NCBI GenBank assembly: GCA_963693315.1 | Contig: OY856186.1 | Location: 71,728,128 to 71,792,127 of the forward strand | DNA from: Diogma glabrata | Taxonomy: Eukaryota > Arthropoda > Insecta > Diptera > Cylindrotomidae | DNA: 64,000 nt | Direction of reading: 5' to 3' | Part shown: one piece after another, positions 1-11,262 of the stretch | Numbering within the stretch: the first letter of the stretch is position 1 | Layout of the letters: each line of letters starts with the position of its first letter | The notes under the pieces: model-generated | Database searches by the model: none | What the model saw: the letters and a program-made list of their open reading frames with translations, nothing else | What the model was told of the DNA's origin: nothing | Made by a program: the position numbers and the translations under genes

Positions 1-330
1 CTTTTTTGACAATAATTTAAAAACTGGGCACCGGCAAAATTCTAAAAAAATTGCAACGAATTGTAAATTAGGTGCTCTTTCAAATGATACCCCACTCGCT
101 TGGGTCAAAAAAGGTTTTTTTTACCCTCTTTACCCCGGTCCCCTAAACACACAGAAATGTAATTATTTGAGACTTCGCTACAGTTTTCATACAAAATTTA
201 CCAAATTTCCTTTTCCAAACTCTGTGAATTTTTACAAATTATTCTGTCAATCAGTGTCTAAACGTAGGGTGGGGTGGGGGGGGGGGGGGAGCGGTCCGAA
301 AGTCGCACTCTTTTGAATATAACTCAAAAA
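1..330. repeat. Diverged copy of a degenerate non-coding repeat
   Basis: Phrases such as 'ataactcaaaaa' and 'tcaaatgataccccact' recur, diverged, in the tandem block near 47.9-48.6 kb, so this is probably the same repeat family. No coding potential is seen. A near-pure G run lies at 265-290. Confidence 0.4.
264..290 (+). other. G-rich tract, possible G-quadruplex
   Basis: GGGTGGGGT followed by an unbroken G run of more than a dozen bases. It is the only long G run on this strand in an AT-rich window. Such a run is also prone to sequencing-length error. Confidence 0.6.
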
Positions 331-417
331 CTGTGCATCGCAAAATTCTTGCTTTGTTTTCTAAATTAAGTGCTCTTGCAAATGACACCCTACTTGACCA
401 CATTTTAAATAGTGTTT

Positions 418-880
418 TCACCCCTTCTCATTTCCACCCAAAAATGTGGTGGGTCCCAAATGCAGGCTGTTGGGACACACCACATTTCCAAAAAAGATAT
501 CTCTTCCAACCTGCCCATTAAAGTCACCAAGAACCATAATGAAGTCACGTGTTGGTGTTTGTTTCATAACCTCTTCCAGTGCTATGTAGAAATTATCCTT
601 CTCGTCGACGGTCTTAGCTTCAGTAGGTGCATGCACGGCAAATAATAAGAAAAATATTGTTATATGTACCGCGTACACGTAGGTTGTAGATCCTCTCACT
701 GACCGGTATGAGTTTCATCACGGTTTATTGTATGCGTCTTGTAGAGCAATAATATCCATCCTATACCACTGAGCCTCTGTTTCTAGACTTATAAGAGAGT
801 CGGGAGCGCCCAGGTTGCACACGTTTCACGTTCTGATTCAGTAGTCTGGTCCTTTTGCACGTCCAGGTAAAATTCTATTT
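418..880 (-). pseudogene. RTE-type LINE endonuclease relic
   Basis: On the minus strand, pieces of an apurinic-type (APE) endonuclease are readable in more than one frame: TWNVRTLL near 860, then HAPTEAKTVDEKDNFY and VLGDFNGQVGRD between about 500 and 640. In RTE and related LINEs these are the first motif of the domain and the GDFN block. Frames shift at least once and stops occur between the pieces, so the copy is dead. The RT part is not seen nearby. The RTE fragment at 58.1-58.9 kb covers the opposite end of such an element, but the two need not be the same family. Confidence 0.7.
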
Positions 881-1569
881 TTAAATCCGGTCTGTTATTC
901 TCTTTCTGATTTCCAAATCAGGCCCAACCCAAATTTTCGTGAATGGGTTCATTCTGCATATTAAGGTCACCAAAAACAACCTTTTTACATGTTTACATAG
1001 CGAGCCGCTTGATTCAAGACAGACGCCCGCTCTAAGCTGCCCCTGACATGGAAAACAGACGCTTGAGTCGCATTGGTTGTAAGGCGCCAATTCGCCATGA
1101 TGTAGCGTCATTGACTAAGCAGTTTTTACTCTGCTTGTCTCCAATACACCAACCTAATTCTGTCAGCATTACCCAGGCAGGACGGCGTGGATGTCGAATT
1201 TCGGATTTCGCTACCCTATGGTACTTAACTTTCCATATTTATATGATGCGAATTGGATGTCAAAGCCGCCTATTATAGCAAAATATTTATTCTTGGCAGT
1301 TGGCATTGACCATAACCTCATAACCATTAGTTCATCCAGAAGAGCAATATGAAGACTTTAATGTGATGCTATGGAAGTCAATTGAAATTGTCTTGAGAAA
1401 AAATCTTTCTAAAATTGCAATCAGAAGTCTACAATATCGGTAATAAAGCATTCCAACGACACCTCTTCAAAATTTGCAACATTTCCTGATTCGGGTGATT
1501 ATTTTTTCAACTGATTCAACAATGTCTACTCGGAAAACAGTGTCTCACTTTGACCGACTATCGGCTAAT
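881..1569. other. No gene recognised
   Basis: Slightly more GC-balanced than its surroundings, with short open frames on both strands that match nothing I recognise. It may be further LINE debris next to the endonuclease relic. Confidence 0.3.
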
Positions 1570-1724
1570 GGTGTTTCAAAGGCTTATTCTAGTTGAAGAT
1601 AGACGAGTTTAAGCAAGGCTACTAGCAACTTGCTAGCTAGAGAGGACTCTTCTCTTACTGTTGCTATCAGCCTTGCTTAAACTCGTCTTTCTTCGACTAC
1701 AATAAGCCTTTGAGACACTACCTT
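1570..1724. repeat. Imperfect hairpin (foldback) element, about 155 bp
   Basis: Arms of about 55 bases face each other: left CAAAGGCTTATT and GACGAGTTTAAGCAAGGCT, right AGCCTTGCTTAAACTCGTC and AATAAGCCTTTG. Pairing continues into the loop (left TAGCAAC, right GTTGCTA). This is either a small foldback MITE or a source of hairpin RNA. Confidence 0.7.
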
Positions 1725-4700
1725 CCGGAGCCTTTTCGCTTTTGTACTTAAGCAACTAACAAGCATGGGAATTGGGATATTAAACCATTTATGAGGAATG
1801 GGTTCGTGAAGCCCTGCAGTCAATGTATCATAAATACAGTAATGCCAGTGACAATTGACTTTATGCAACATTACTGATACAGTTCTTTAGCCAGATTATT
1901 ATAGCTAATTTTAAAGCATAATATCTACGTCAAACTATTACTTTATCATTTAATTCAACTGAATGCTGGTCTACCATCAGGGATGGTTCCATAGCAGGGA
2001 TGATAGAACGCTCCCTTGGTGAAATCCTCCCTTCACACCTACCTGGATTGTAAACAGACATCGATTTTCTACCGTTGTATTCACCTTACGATTGTTTTGT
2101 TCACAACGTACTTTTCCGCTTGAAAGGCATGTTGTCTATTGCTAAGCGGGGTTTTCACATCCTTTAATATAAAAGTTGAAAATTTTTTAGTAATGAATTT
2201 GTTTTTGATGTAAAACATATCTTAATGGCAAGAATTCTAAAAGAAATTCAAAGTAAGAACTTTATGCTTTTAGGAAAGGTTCATAATGATGGGCTTTTTG
2301 AACCCACTACTTTGAGTATAACCGATAAGTTCGAACGGTGTGGTAGTGTATGAGTCAAAACGCTATTCCTTCTCCAACAATTAAAGCATCCCAAAACCAA
2401 TTGTCAGAATTTAAAAGATGGTAATCTCGATAGGCGATATAAGACGATTGCAACATAAAACTGCTTATAAATCGAAAAAACTTGAGCGATCGTCAAAAAC
2501 AATTAATATATCCACAAAAAATGCTGCGACCTTAAATAAACTATTTGATTATGTTGATATATTATTTTCTAAGATCGGTGACAACTCATTTTGCTGGTTT
2601 TCTAAAATCATAGGTTACACTATGTATTGTCTTAGCCTTGTTTATTTTGCAAGTTTCACCAATAATTTTTCCCAAAACAAAAAAGAAATTATTTCATTTG
2701 ATAAGAAATTTCTGGAAAACACTTGCGCTGGAAAAACTGGCCATAAAATGACCGGTGATTTTTTTATACGAAAACATTTGCAAAACACGATTGACTTCGA
2801 AGTTCAAACCTCAGCACAGTACATGTTTTGGTCTCTTCTTTCGGTTGTCATCCGTTTTACAAAGATCGATGACGACTGATTTGACTGCAACCTTCTATTT
2901 ATTGTTATAATTAAATTTGCAGCAGTTCATAATTAAATTTCTCCCACAGAAGACCTTAGATTTATTTCCATTTTGCTTATTTTATGCAAATATTTCATAT
3001 TTTTTCACTTAAAATAAGTAAGGTTTTTGTATCTTCTTCTAAGTTTAAGGGCAACAAGAAGCAGTTTGCTGATGAAAGGTGGGCAAATTAACTAATCCAA
3101 TAGTTTTAGCTTCGAAGCAATTATTTACATGTTATTAATTTACACTGTAACGACGGGCCAATTTCGAATTTTACTCCAAAACAAGAATATTTATACTAAA
3201 GAAATTCTCTAATTATTTGCTATTTTATTACGGTTCCGGTCTTTAAATTAAAATAATCGATGTCAAGAAACATAAAAACATATATATGTGCTACAGGTAA
3301 ATCAACCGATGTTTAACATTATGTCAGTTAATTGCTTTGTTGCGTCACTCAATGTCAATTAATAATATATATTTCTATCTACATAAATAATAAAAATTTT
3401 GTTATGTAAAGCTTTTGTCATAATATTATATGTTAATATAATACGGTTGTTCAAATTTATAAAGAAAAGTGTGGTTGTCTATAGTTGTAGAGGAGAATAT
3501 TTTCTCGTTTGACTAGAATTGTTTATTGAGATGATATATGGAAATGGTTTGACTAGCGTTTTATATTAAAATAATATGGGGAAATTTTAAATTTGTATGC
3601 GATAAAAAGTACAATTAAAAAATGAAACAAGAGATGGATAATAATCTAACTATAAATAAGAGAGAGATTTTTTAAATTTGAATCGAATGTACCATAAATT
3701 AGTTCTGTGGTCTTAAGATATGCGTGTAATCAAACAATCTAAATTCTAGATCAAGTCCATGTTTATTGTAGACAAAAAATGAAATATATACAAGTTCCCA
3801 CTGTTCACAAATTCAAAGAAAAACATTGACTTGAAGAAAAAATTCCATGAGTAAACGATGAAAAATAAAACTATGGACTGTACGATAATTCTAATTATTG
3901 CAGCTTTGCGCATAAATATTATATTTTATTCTCAAACCGCAAAAAGATTATAAAATTTATTGAATATAATAATTAAACTATGTTAATTTTAGCATAATAA
4001 ATATTTAAAACTAGTTAACGCGATAATAAAATTAAACAATAAATTACTTAAACGTTTGAGTACCGTTTTCTTGATTTAAATTCCACAACAAAAGTTATGC
4101 TTGGTGGCTATGAAAAATCAACATTAACTTCATTTACTGAATCGCCGTTTTACAAATTAAAACGAAAGCTTATGTCTTCACTTTAAAACTTCAGTGTTGC
4201 AAAATTTTACAAATATATTATTAATATCATATCATTTAACATTTACGGTTGACATATGCTTGTATACAAAAAGTCATAAATAAAAAAAAATCAGTCACAT
4301 CTGACACTTAAGTTAAGGGGATTAAATTTCAGAAATTGTTTTTTTAATAAATAAACGCAAAAAAAATTGATTTTCCTTTAGGCGAAATTGCGATACGCAT
4401 TGATATGATTTTTTATGCTTTGTATCTTGCTTGGGCTGTAATAAATTTGATAAAAGATTAAAAAATTTAATTTATTTAAAAAGAAAACTATAATTAATAC
4501 AAAAATTGAAGACCATTTTACGATAAATAAGGGATCATCAATCACTAAGCTACAAAGTATTTTCTTTGGTATTTTGTTGTTTGTCTTGAGGATATTTTAG
4601 CTGAATTAGGTCTTATTTGCTTAAAACAACTCACTTTATATCTCTCTCCCTCTCTCTTAGAACGGTTTTCTTGTTATCTTAAACTTAATTTAGAACGTTA

Positions 4701-5221
4701 TGATACTAGCTGTTACTAGTTTTTTATGTTACTGGATCCTCCTTAAGATCAGGTTTATGCGGACATGATTTTGTGTTTATATTACCCTTTGCCAAACCTT
4801 CTTCTCTAGACGCTTACTTTCAGGGTACGGCATTTGTTTCGAGGAGCCAATCAAACTTTAGTTTCATTATGATGAGACTGTGCTAGGTGCGATAATTTCT
4901 TAGCAAAGTATGAGCCTTAGTGTACAGAATAACCTCAATCAATTTCAAGTTGCCGTTATTCTCAATAAACATTTTTGAACTTTTTTTACAGTTTTCTGTT
5001 AAATTGGACATCAATATTATATTTAGAGAGCTTAATGTTAAAGTGTTTATATTTAAGATCTTCATTGGTGGTATCGTAGTTTTAATATAAGAAAGTTCTA
5101 AGAGGCGTAGCTCTGTTGAAAATCAAGTTCCGTTATTGCTCCTGTAACGGCTTCAGGTATAAAATTAAAGGTATGTAGTTTAACTAAACTCTGATAAACT
5201 CTGGTACTGTGTATTTGACAG
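1725..5221. other. AT-rich non-coding stretch
   Basis: Apart from one unexplained 153-codon frame (2418-2879), I see only AT-rich sequence with short frames and no recognisable element termini. Confidence 0.4.
2418..2879 (+). other. Unexplained 153-codon open frame
   Basis: An open frame from ATG to TGA of unknown meaning. The product is rich in Lys, Asn, Ser and Phe, as expected of chance translation of AT-rich DNA. It has one hydrophobic stretch near residues 65-80 and no motif I recognise. No splice or promoter context supports it. It is listed because it is the longest non-repeat frame in the first 15 kb; it is probably not a gene. Confidence 0.1.
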
Positions 5222-5314
5222 TGTAAAGCCGTTTCCATGGATTCTTTGGAATGTGGAAGAGTACCTTCAAACAAGGAACTTAAAAAACCAGAAGGAACAT
5301 TGGTTGGAAAAGTG
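5222..5314 (+). CDS. Candidate internal or first coding exon, unidentified
   Basis: The segment is bounded by a plausible acceptor (GTATTTGACAG ending at 5221) and a near-consensus donor (AAAGTG then GTAAGT from 5315). It is open throughout in the frame of an ATG at 5237, which gives 26 codons starting MDSLECGRVPSNKE and ending LVGKV exactly at the donor, in phase 0. Its composition is less AT-biased than the flanks. The product is not recognised. Phase 0 is also the phase at which the Pax RED exon (61476) begins, so it could be an upstream exon of that gene across a 56 kb intron. That link is inference only; chance or an old repeat is the alternative. Confidence 0.25.
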
Positions 5315-5969
5315 GTAAGTAAATAATGAAAAGTATAGGTCCATTTATTTTGTTGGAGTCTAAGTTCATGCAGATGACTGTCAAAAAATTATTATTTTCT
5401 TGGCTCCTTCCAACAAGTTTTGGTTGATCGTCATGTTTATTGTGATCACTTGATTGTAAAGGAGTAACAAGAAAATATTCAAATTACGTTCTGTCAAAAT
5501 ACAACAATTTTGATACTTAGAGTGCTTGAATCAGAATTATGCTTAGAGTTAAAGAAATAAAGCCTTGCTATATCATGCTGTCAAAATATTTAATGATTAT
5601 TTGGTTCAACCATGAAGTTTGTTGTGAAAAATACCAATAAGTCCTTAAGAATTAAAATTTACAAAAAATCTTCTAAAATTGTAATTATTTTTTTTGTGAG
5701 TGTAATATTTTTATAAAGCCTCACTAAGTACCTTTCAAACAAAAAAAGAAGGCAGTGTTAAGGACTGCCGACAGAAGTGAAAACTTAAATCTGTGAAATA
5801 GCTGTGTTTTTTTGTATCTTCCAATTATTGTAGAATCGCAAATTAAAATTTCAGAATGTTTAAATTAAAACCATTAAAATTATTCTGGGTTTCATATCCA
5901 TCATTCCAAGCGACTATTATATACATTTTTATATTTAAAATAATCAAAACATATCATATAAAATTTGCG
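5315..5969. other. AT-rich non-coding stretch
   Basis: No recognisable coding or repeat structure. Confidence 0.4.
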
Positions 5970-6086
5970 TCTATCAACACCTTAGAAAGCATGTTGTTGT
6001 GGAACCTTGTTCTTAAAAGTTTTTCATGTGTTGTTGTGACTCACCTTGTAATTTTTACTACCAAACACATTTTATTTAAAAAAAAT
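5970..6086 (+). mobile_element. 3' tail fragment of a LINE-B-type element
   Basis: Blocks 'accttagaa', 'gttgttgtgg', 'tcttaaaag', 'atgtgttgttgtgac' and 'acacattttatt', then an A run, come in the same order as in the 3' end of LINE-B (37561-37700, minus strand). This is therefore a short 5'-truncated insertion on the + strand. Confidence 0.6.
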
Positions 6087-7061
6087 AGTGTATCATCAAA
6101 GAATATTCCATAACTTAGGGTAAGGGATGGTATCGTTGATTGAAAATACTTCATCCACCAGCACCCTTAACATATCACTTTGGCTAATGAAATTGAATTG
6201 CTATTGCCAGTGGTATACGATATCTCAAGATAACTCATATGCCAATAGCAGAAACTAAAGTAGGCGTGATTGTCACACCCATAGATCAAAAAGTTTAAAT
6301 TTTACGAATCTTCCTGCGGAATGCTAAGCAAATTCATTGGTATTGATGCGCATTGTTGCCGTTTGCAAATCGCTATCGGCTAAGTGCCATTACTTTTAAT
6401 CATTTTATTTATCATGATTGCCATCCATGTTTAATCATACGTAAGCTATGCTTCTTTTTATAGAATTTATGCAATTTCCGATATAACCGATGTTATCAAG
6501 TATCAAGTTACAAGTATTAAGTCTTCATTTAAATTTAGAAACATGTATTATATACAATTCCAAATTGACAACATATTTGGTGAAGACGATAAAATATGTA
6601 ACATCATGTTAAATTCCAACACATATAATTTTGATAAACAAACGTAATTGTTTCAGGTTATACTATCTTTCTTACGTTATTTTTAATTTCATAAAAATTA
6701 TGTTCAACAAAAAAAACATTGATCAAAGCAGACTACCGTTTAAAACGATAGTTAAATAAAAAGCAAATTAAGTGTACACAACAACTTCCCAAATTTTCAT
6801 GATGATCAATGTATTAATGCATAAAGGACAAACAGACATACCTTCAATTTTATATATGTATATTCAATATTTATTTAGCATGATGACTCGAATGCAAATT
6901 GCAAAAGAAAGTAGCAATATAACTTTAAAAAACTGCGTTAAAGATCAATTTTTTAAAATTCGTATAAAGAAATTTTTGTTATTTTTATGAATTCATGAAT
7001 AAAAAAAAATAATTGTAATGGTATTTAATAAAAATTAAAAAAAAACAATAAAAAATATTTA
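6087..7061. other. AT-rich non-coding stretch
   Basis: Nothing recognised. The 72-codon frame at 6772 has no supporting features. Confidence 0.4.
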
Positions 7062-7128
7062 CCACACCAGGAATTGAACTCACTACCTACAGAACATCAG
7101 TCGAGCACGATATCTACAACGGAATTTG
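7062..7128 (-). mobile_element. Possible tRNA-derived SINE head or tRNA pseudogene
   Basis: The minus strand reads GTGCTCGACTG, TTCTGTAGGT and GTGAGTTCAATTCC, a layout like the anticodon arm, variable arm and T arm with a B-box (GTTCAATTCC against consensus GTTCGAATCC). The A-box half is poor and the acceptor stem does not close, so this is not a functional tRNA gene. Confidence 0.4.
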
Positions 7129-8343
7129 AAACGTTAAGAAATGATAGAAAGATTTAATTTAAAAAATATAGAAATGATTTAAAAAATATATTTTTGTTTT
7201 TCAAAAATGCATATAAAACTTGATGACGCGAATATACAAATTTTATTTCATACAAAATTTCATAACGCGGCTAAAGAAGTTTTCACTTCAAAAATTTACT
7301 AAAATCGAGAACAATTTAAATTTAATCTTTGATTGTCAGTAAATTTCTTAAGAATTTTTCACCCACCCTGTGTTAAAACTACTGAAAAAATAAAAAAACA
7401 AAACACAAACATTATTTTTTTTATTGTACAAACGATTGCCTAAGTTCCAAAAAAAAAATTGAAAATGGTCCGGTTCAAGCTTCTTATTTTATCGGCATCT
7501 TGATTCCATTTTCCATCTATAAAGACACAACACACCTAGTAGTGTATACGAGCTATAAATTTATTGTATTCAAAAAAAAAAAAATTTGAAGAAACCACAT
7601 ATTGATTTAAAACACAATTTTTGGTTGGGTTTTATTATAAAATTTTGTATTTGTAAACATTGTGTTCACTGTATCGTGTATCTCAGTCTTTCTGTTAAAT
7701 GAAATAGAGCGGATCTAAATTTTCAGAATTTCGGGCTGTTTTGCTTGAAGACTTATTTTCAAAGATCCATAACTTCGGTTTTGGTAAGGATAGAAACTTT
7801 TTTCTGTTTTTTTTTAAAGTTAAAAGACGGACTTTAAAAAAAATGTTATCTTTAAAAATTATTAACAAATTCTTATATTGTTATAAACAAATAAAATGTT
7901 AAAATCAATTTTTAGTCATTGCCTCACAAAAATAAAGAATGTTTAGTACTACCATCGTATTCTACGTCCAATTTTGTAGTGCAGAGAGATTGAGCTCTGG
8001 AACTTAACGGTAAAAGCTTTAGTACCATCCTAGATCCAAGCAGTTCAATGATGCACCAGGCCAGGCACACCTTAACACTTAAGCAGAAACTGATTGTCAG
8101 TCAATTGGTTGTCCATTATATTTTAAATGCTGCCACACTACGATGATCTATTCGTATATTACTGAAGGTTTTAGGAGGGTAAACCTTTGACCCTCAAACC
8201 CAACTAATTATAAAAAAATACTTCGACTCTTTCGACTGAAGTCACTTTTGATTGATGTTTTTGTCGTTTTAATTGAAACGTGAACCGGACACTTTTTGAT
8301 TGACTTCATACTTGACATACAAGTTATATAGATAAAAAAATAC
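7129..8343. other. AT-rich non-coding stretch
   Basis: No gene or element ends recognised. Confidence 0.4.
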
Positions 8344-8613
8344 GTGTTTCTAAAATTGATTAGTTTAAATTGGTTTGGCTTGAGAACAGGATGGTTCGGA
8401 AGATGTCTCAAATTTCAAATTAAGGATAACTTTGAAAGCGAATTTCAAGAGAGGGGCTCATGGCTCATCCGATATCAACTGTTTTATGTGCGTTGGAGAG
8501 ATAAAAAATTAGTCTGTTTGCAAGCAACAAGTGTTTTGCTTACACTATTAAAAATATTAGGAAGTAAAATTTTTAAAGATGGTTCTGATGCCGTAAGTCA
8601 AGCAATTTTTTAG
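8344..8613 (+). pseudogene. Possible piggyBac-type transposase scrap
   Basis: An 89-codon frame contains ERGSWLIRY followed by VRWRDKKLVCL. This resembles the 'RG..(x)n..W.D.K.V..LS' region of piggyBac-derived transposases (family knowledge, by eye). No DDD catalytic core, TTAA termini or flanking parts are seen. It could be chance. Confidence 0.2.
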
Positions 8614-9486
8614 TTTTTTTCGTAATATAAAAGGTCCAACTCAACCCTAAAACATTTTAAAATTTAAAGACAGATCTTGAATTTGTTCTATAAATATTAA
8701 TTTTTAAAGATGTGCATTATTAATAGTTGGAAGAGGATAAATATTATTTTATTATTTTGTTTTTCCGTTTTAATTAAAATATAATTTTTATTATTCTTCA
8801 GGATCTTCAGCATCATTAATAATTACAATAAATAATTATATCACAATTAGAAAAAAATAAATTTTTGACATAAATTGCATAAACAAAAAATTGATATACT
8901 TAGTTACTTTAAATTTTAAAACAATCGGATTAAATTAAAATAATTATTCGAAAAATCCTTCTTATCACTTTTAAAATTACAAATTGTTTCCTTATTTTTT
9001 ATAATTTGGCACACCTCGTGTATCTGTAAAATTATAAACCCGGCAAAACAAGGTTACATACAATATGAATAAGGATAAATAATGTTAAACATATTTTCTA
9101 ATTTTTTCTAAATCCAAAAATAGTGTCATAAAAACATGATAAAAATGTTTAATGAAAATATTTACAAATCATGTTGTTATGTTCCAAAAAATTTGGCAAT
9201 CCATCAGGTTTTTCAAATCGTACAACCATTAGCCATGACGGTATTCTTGGTAGGGATTTTCACAACACAATAAATGTTGAATATATTGCACTAACAACAG
9301 CATTATACTAAACCTTAATTAAAAACATTAAAAATAACTTTAAACCTAACTTCAGTTTTCAAATTAGTATATTATCACCATGAATCACGATTCAATTTCT
9401 TATTGTAAGAAAATCGAAGAATACTTTTGTGAAGCATGTAAAATACAAAATAAAATACAGTCGACACAATTGAATTTACAAAATGT
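8614..9486. other. AT-rich non-coding stretch
   Basis: Nothing recognised. Confidence 0.4.
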
Positions 9487-9687
9487 TTGCTGAAATCCTT
9501 AATCAGCATAAAACCAGCTGAAATAAAAAGCGCACAAACACAAATAAGTCGATTTAGTAGTAGTTCACTTAAAGTAGTACCAAAAACTCATTCTTCATAT
9601 GCAAAGCGAAAATGGAGGGTAATAGTAGATTACCGACTTATGCATACGTTCATCAGATTATTTTTGGGTTGCTCAGATTATTTGTAG
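9487..9687 (+). pseudogene. Ty3/gypsy-type reverse transcriptase scrap
   Basis: A 66-codon frame carries VPKTHSSYAKRKWRVIVDYR. This matches the start of gypsy-type RT domains, where a 'VPKK...KWRvVvDYRkLN' block precedes the catalytic fingers. The later RT motifs, integrase and LTRs are absent, so this is a short dead fragment. A second, non-overlapping gypsy-like RT piece lies at 16912-17113. Confidence 0.6.
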
Positions 9688-9766
9688 ACAGTGTACCAGG
9701 ATGTAATGGATTTTCAATTACTACATAAAAAACAAGTGGATGAGATCACTTGAAGCAAGTTCAGCG

Positions 9767-10072
9767 TAACATAATGTCAATCTCTTGTTACTTCACGCAA
9801 ATAACTTACTTAATAAGTTTAATAAAAAGTTAAAGAAAACAAAGCTTTTTTTAATTTTACTGTTATTCTATATATATTTCAGCTTGTTAGGCCATCTTCT
9901 GGAGTAAGCTGGAGATTACTCCTTCTGGAGATCACTCCAGAAGATGGCCTAACAAGCTGAAATATATATCGAGTAACAGTTAAATTAAAAAAAGCTTTGT
10001 TTTCTTTAACTTTTTATTAAACTTATTAAATAAGTTATTTGCGTAATGTAACAAGAGATTGACATTATGTTA
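9767..10072. mobile_element. Near-perfect 306 bp foldback (palindromic MITE)
   Basis: The two halves are reverse complements almost throughout: outer arms TAACATAATGTC and GACATTATGTTA, inner arms TTGTTAGGCCATCTTCTGGA and TCCAGAAGATGGCCTAACAA. The loop is about 30 bases. CAAGTTCAGCG occurs directly before the left arm (9756-9766) and again 44 bases after the right arm (10117-10127), which may be a target duplication of a slightly larger unit. Confidence 0.8.
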
Positions 10073-10127
10073 TTTGAAAACTTACGCCAAGTGCCAACGG
10101 CAAACAGTGTTAATTACAAGTTCAGCG

Positions 10128-11240
10128 GCTGACATATGACAACGAAGAGTAACCATCCTCATCCTATTATATAACTTCATAAAATAATTTGAGTGAGTGA
10201 AATCTATTTAGATTGCCATTGTTTGAAAAGTCATGTTCGAAGTGTTTTCTGAAAATTACATCTCGACTTTGTACCAAACACTATGTGTGTCGTTATATAA
10301 TTTTCACGGACTTGCTTTTTAGTAAGTTCAAATTATTAATTTTTCGAATCTCCCTTTCACCATCAAAATTTTTTCAATTATTCACCCCAATCAAGGCAAC
10401 AACATTGTTAACAGCCAAATTATGTATTGTGAATAAAATTTTTCTATAGAGTTAAATGTTGTTTTGATTTCTATAGTTCAATCGCGACATTAATCACAAA
10501 ACGTACTTAAAATTATACAACTTAATTCGAATAACAAAATAAAATTACAATTTTTCTTGATTAACGATTTTGTGCATTAATTTTAAATTTACATAACATT
10601 GCGTGAATTTTCGACACTTACGAATTTATGATGTAGAACCAACAAACAAAATAATAAATTAAAAAATATTTGAATATTTTATCTAAAAATTCGATAATGG
10701 TACGAAAATGGAAAAACAACAGCGTCATAAAATTTGGAAACAGAAAATATATTTACAATTTGACACATTTTAATCATCGTGTTGTGGAAGTAACCCATTG
10801 CTAACAACAACTGCGTGAAGTTTCGCTTTTTTTACGACTTAATATTATTATTTTTTATTAGTTTAATTTAAACTTAAGGTAAAAGTTGAAGAACGGAAAA
10901 AATAATTTTCTAGAAAAATTAAAACAACAACGAAAACAATTTTATTTATCAGATTTTTTTTGAATTTTCCAAAAATGAACAATTGTTCGTGTGAGTATTA
11001 AATATTAAGCGAAGAAAAAAATTGTTGGTATTATTTCTCAGTGGGATATTAATGTTAAATTTCGAAAATATATTTAATGTGTAAAAATTTGCATAAAATA
11101 TTCGTCGAATACATAATTTCCAACATTTTACGGTAATTGGTGTATTTAGTGATGGTTTCAACTTTCAAGTAGGGATTAGAAACATGTTATTTCATTTGTT
11201 TATGGAGAAAAACACGCATCAATCAAATTTTATAAACTTT
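10128..11240. other. AT-rich non-coding stretch
   Basis: No gene recognised; short frames only. Confidence 0.4.
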
Positions 11241-11262
11241 AGACTTTAGACTTTAGGATTAA

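Noticed and set aside
881..1278. Overlapping 76-codon frames on both strands as genes
   Set aside because: No family resemblance, no start or splice context, and adjacency to LINE debris.
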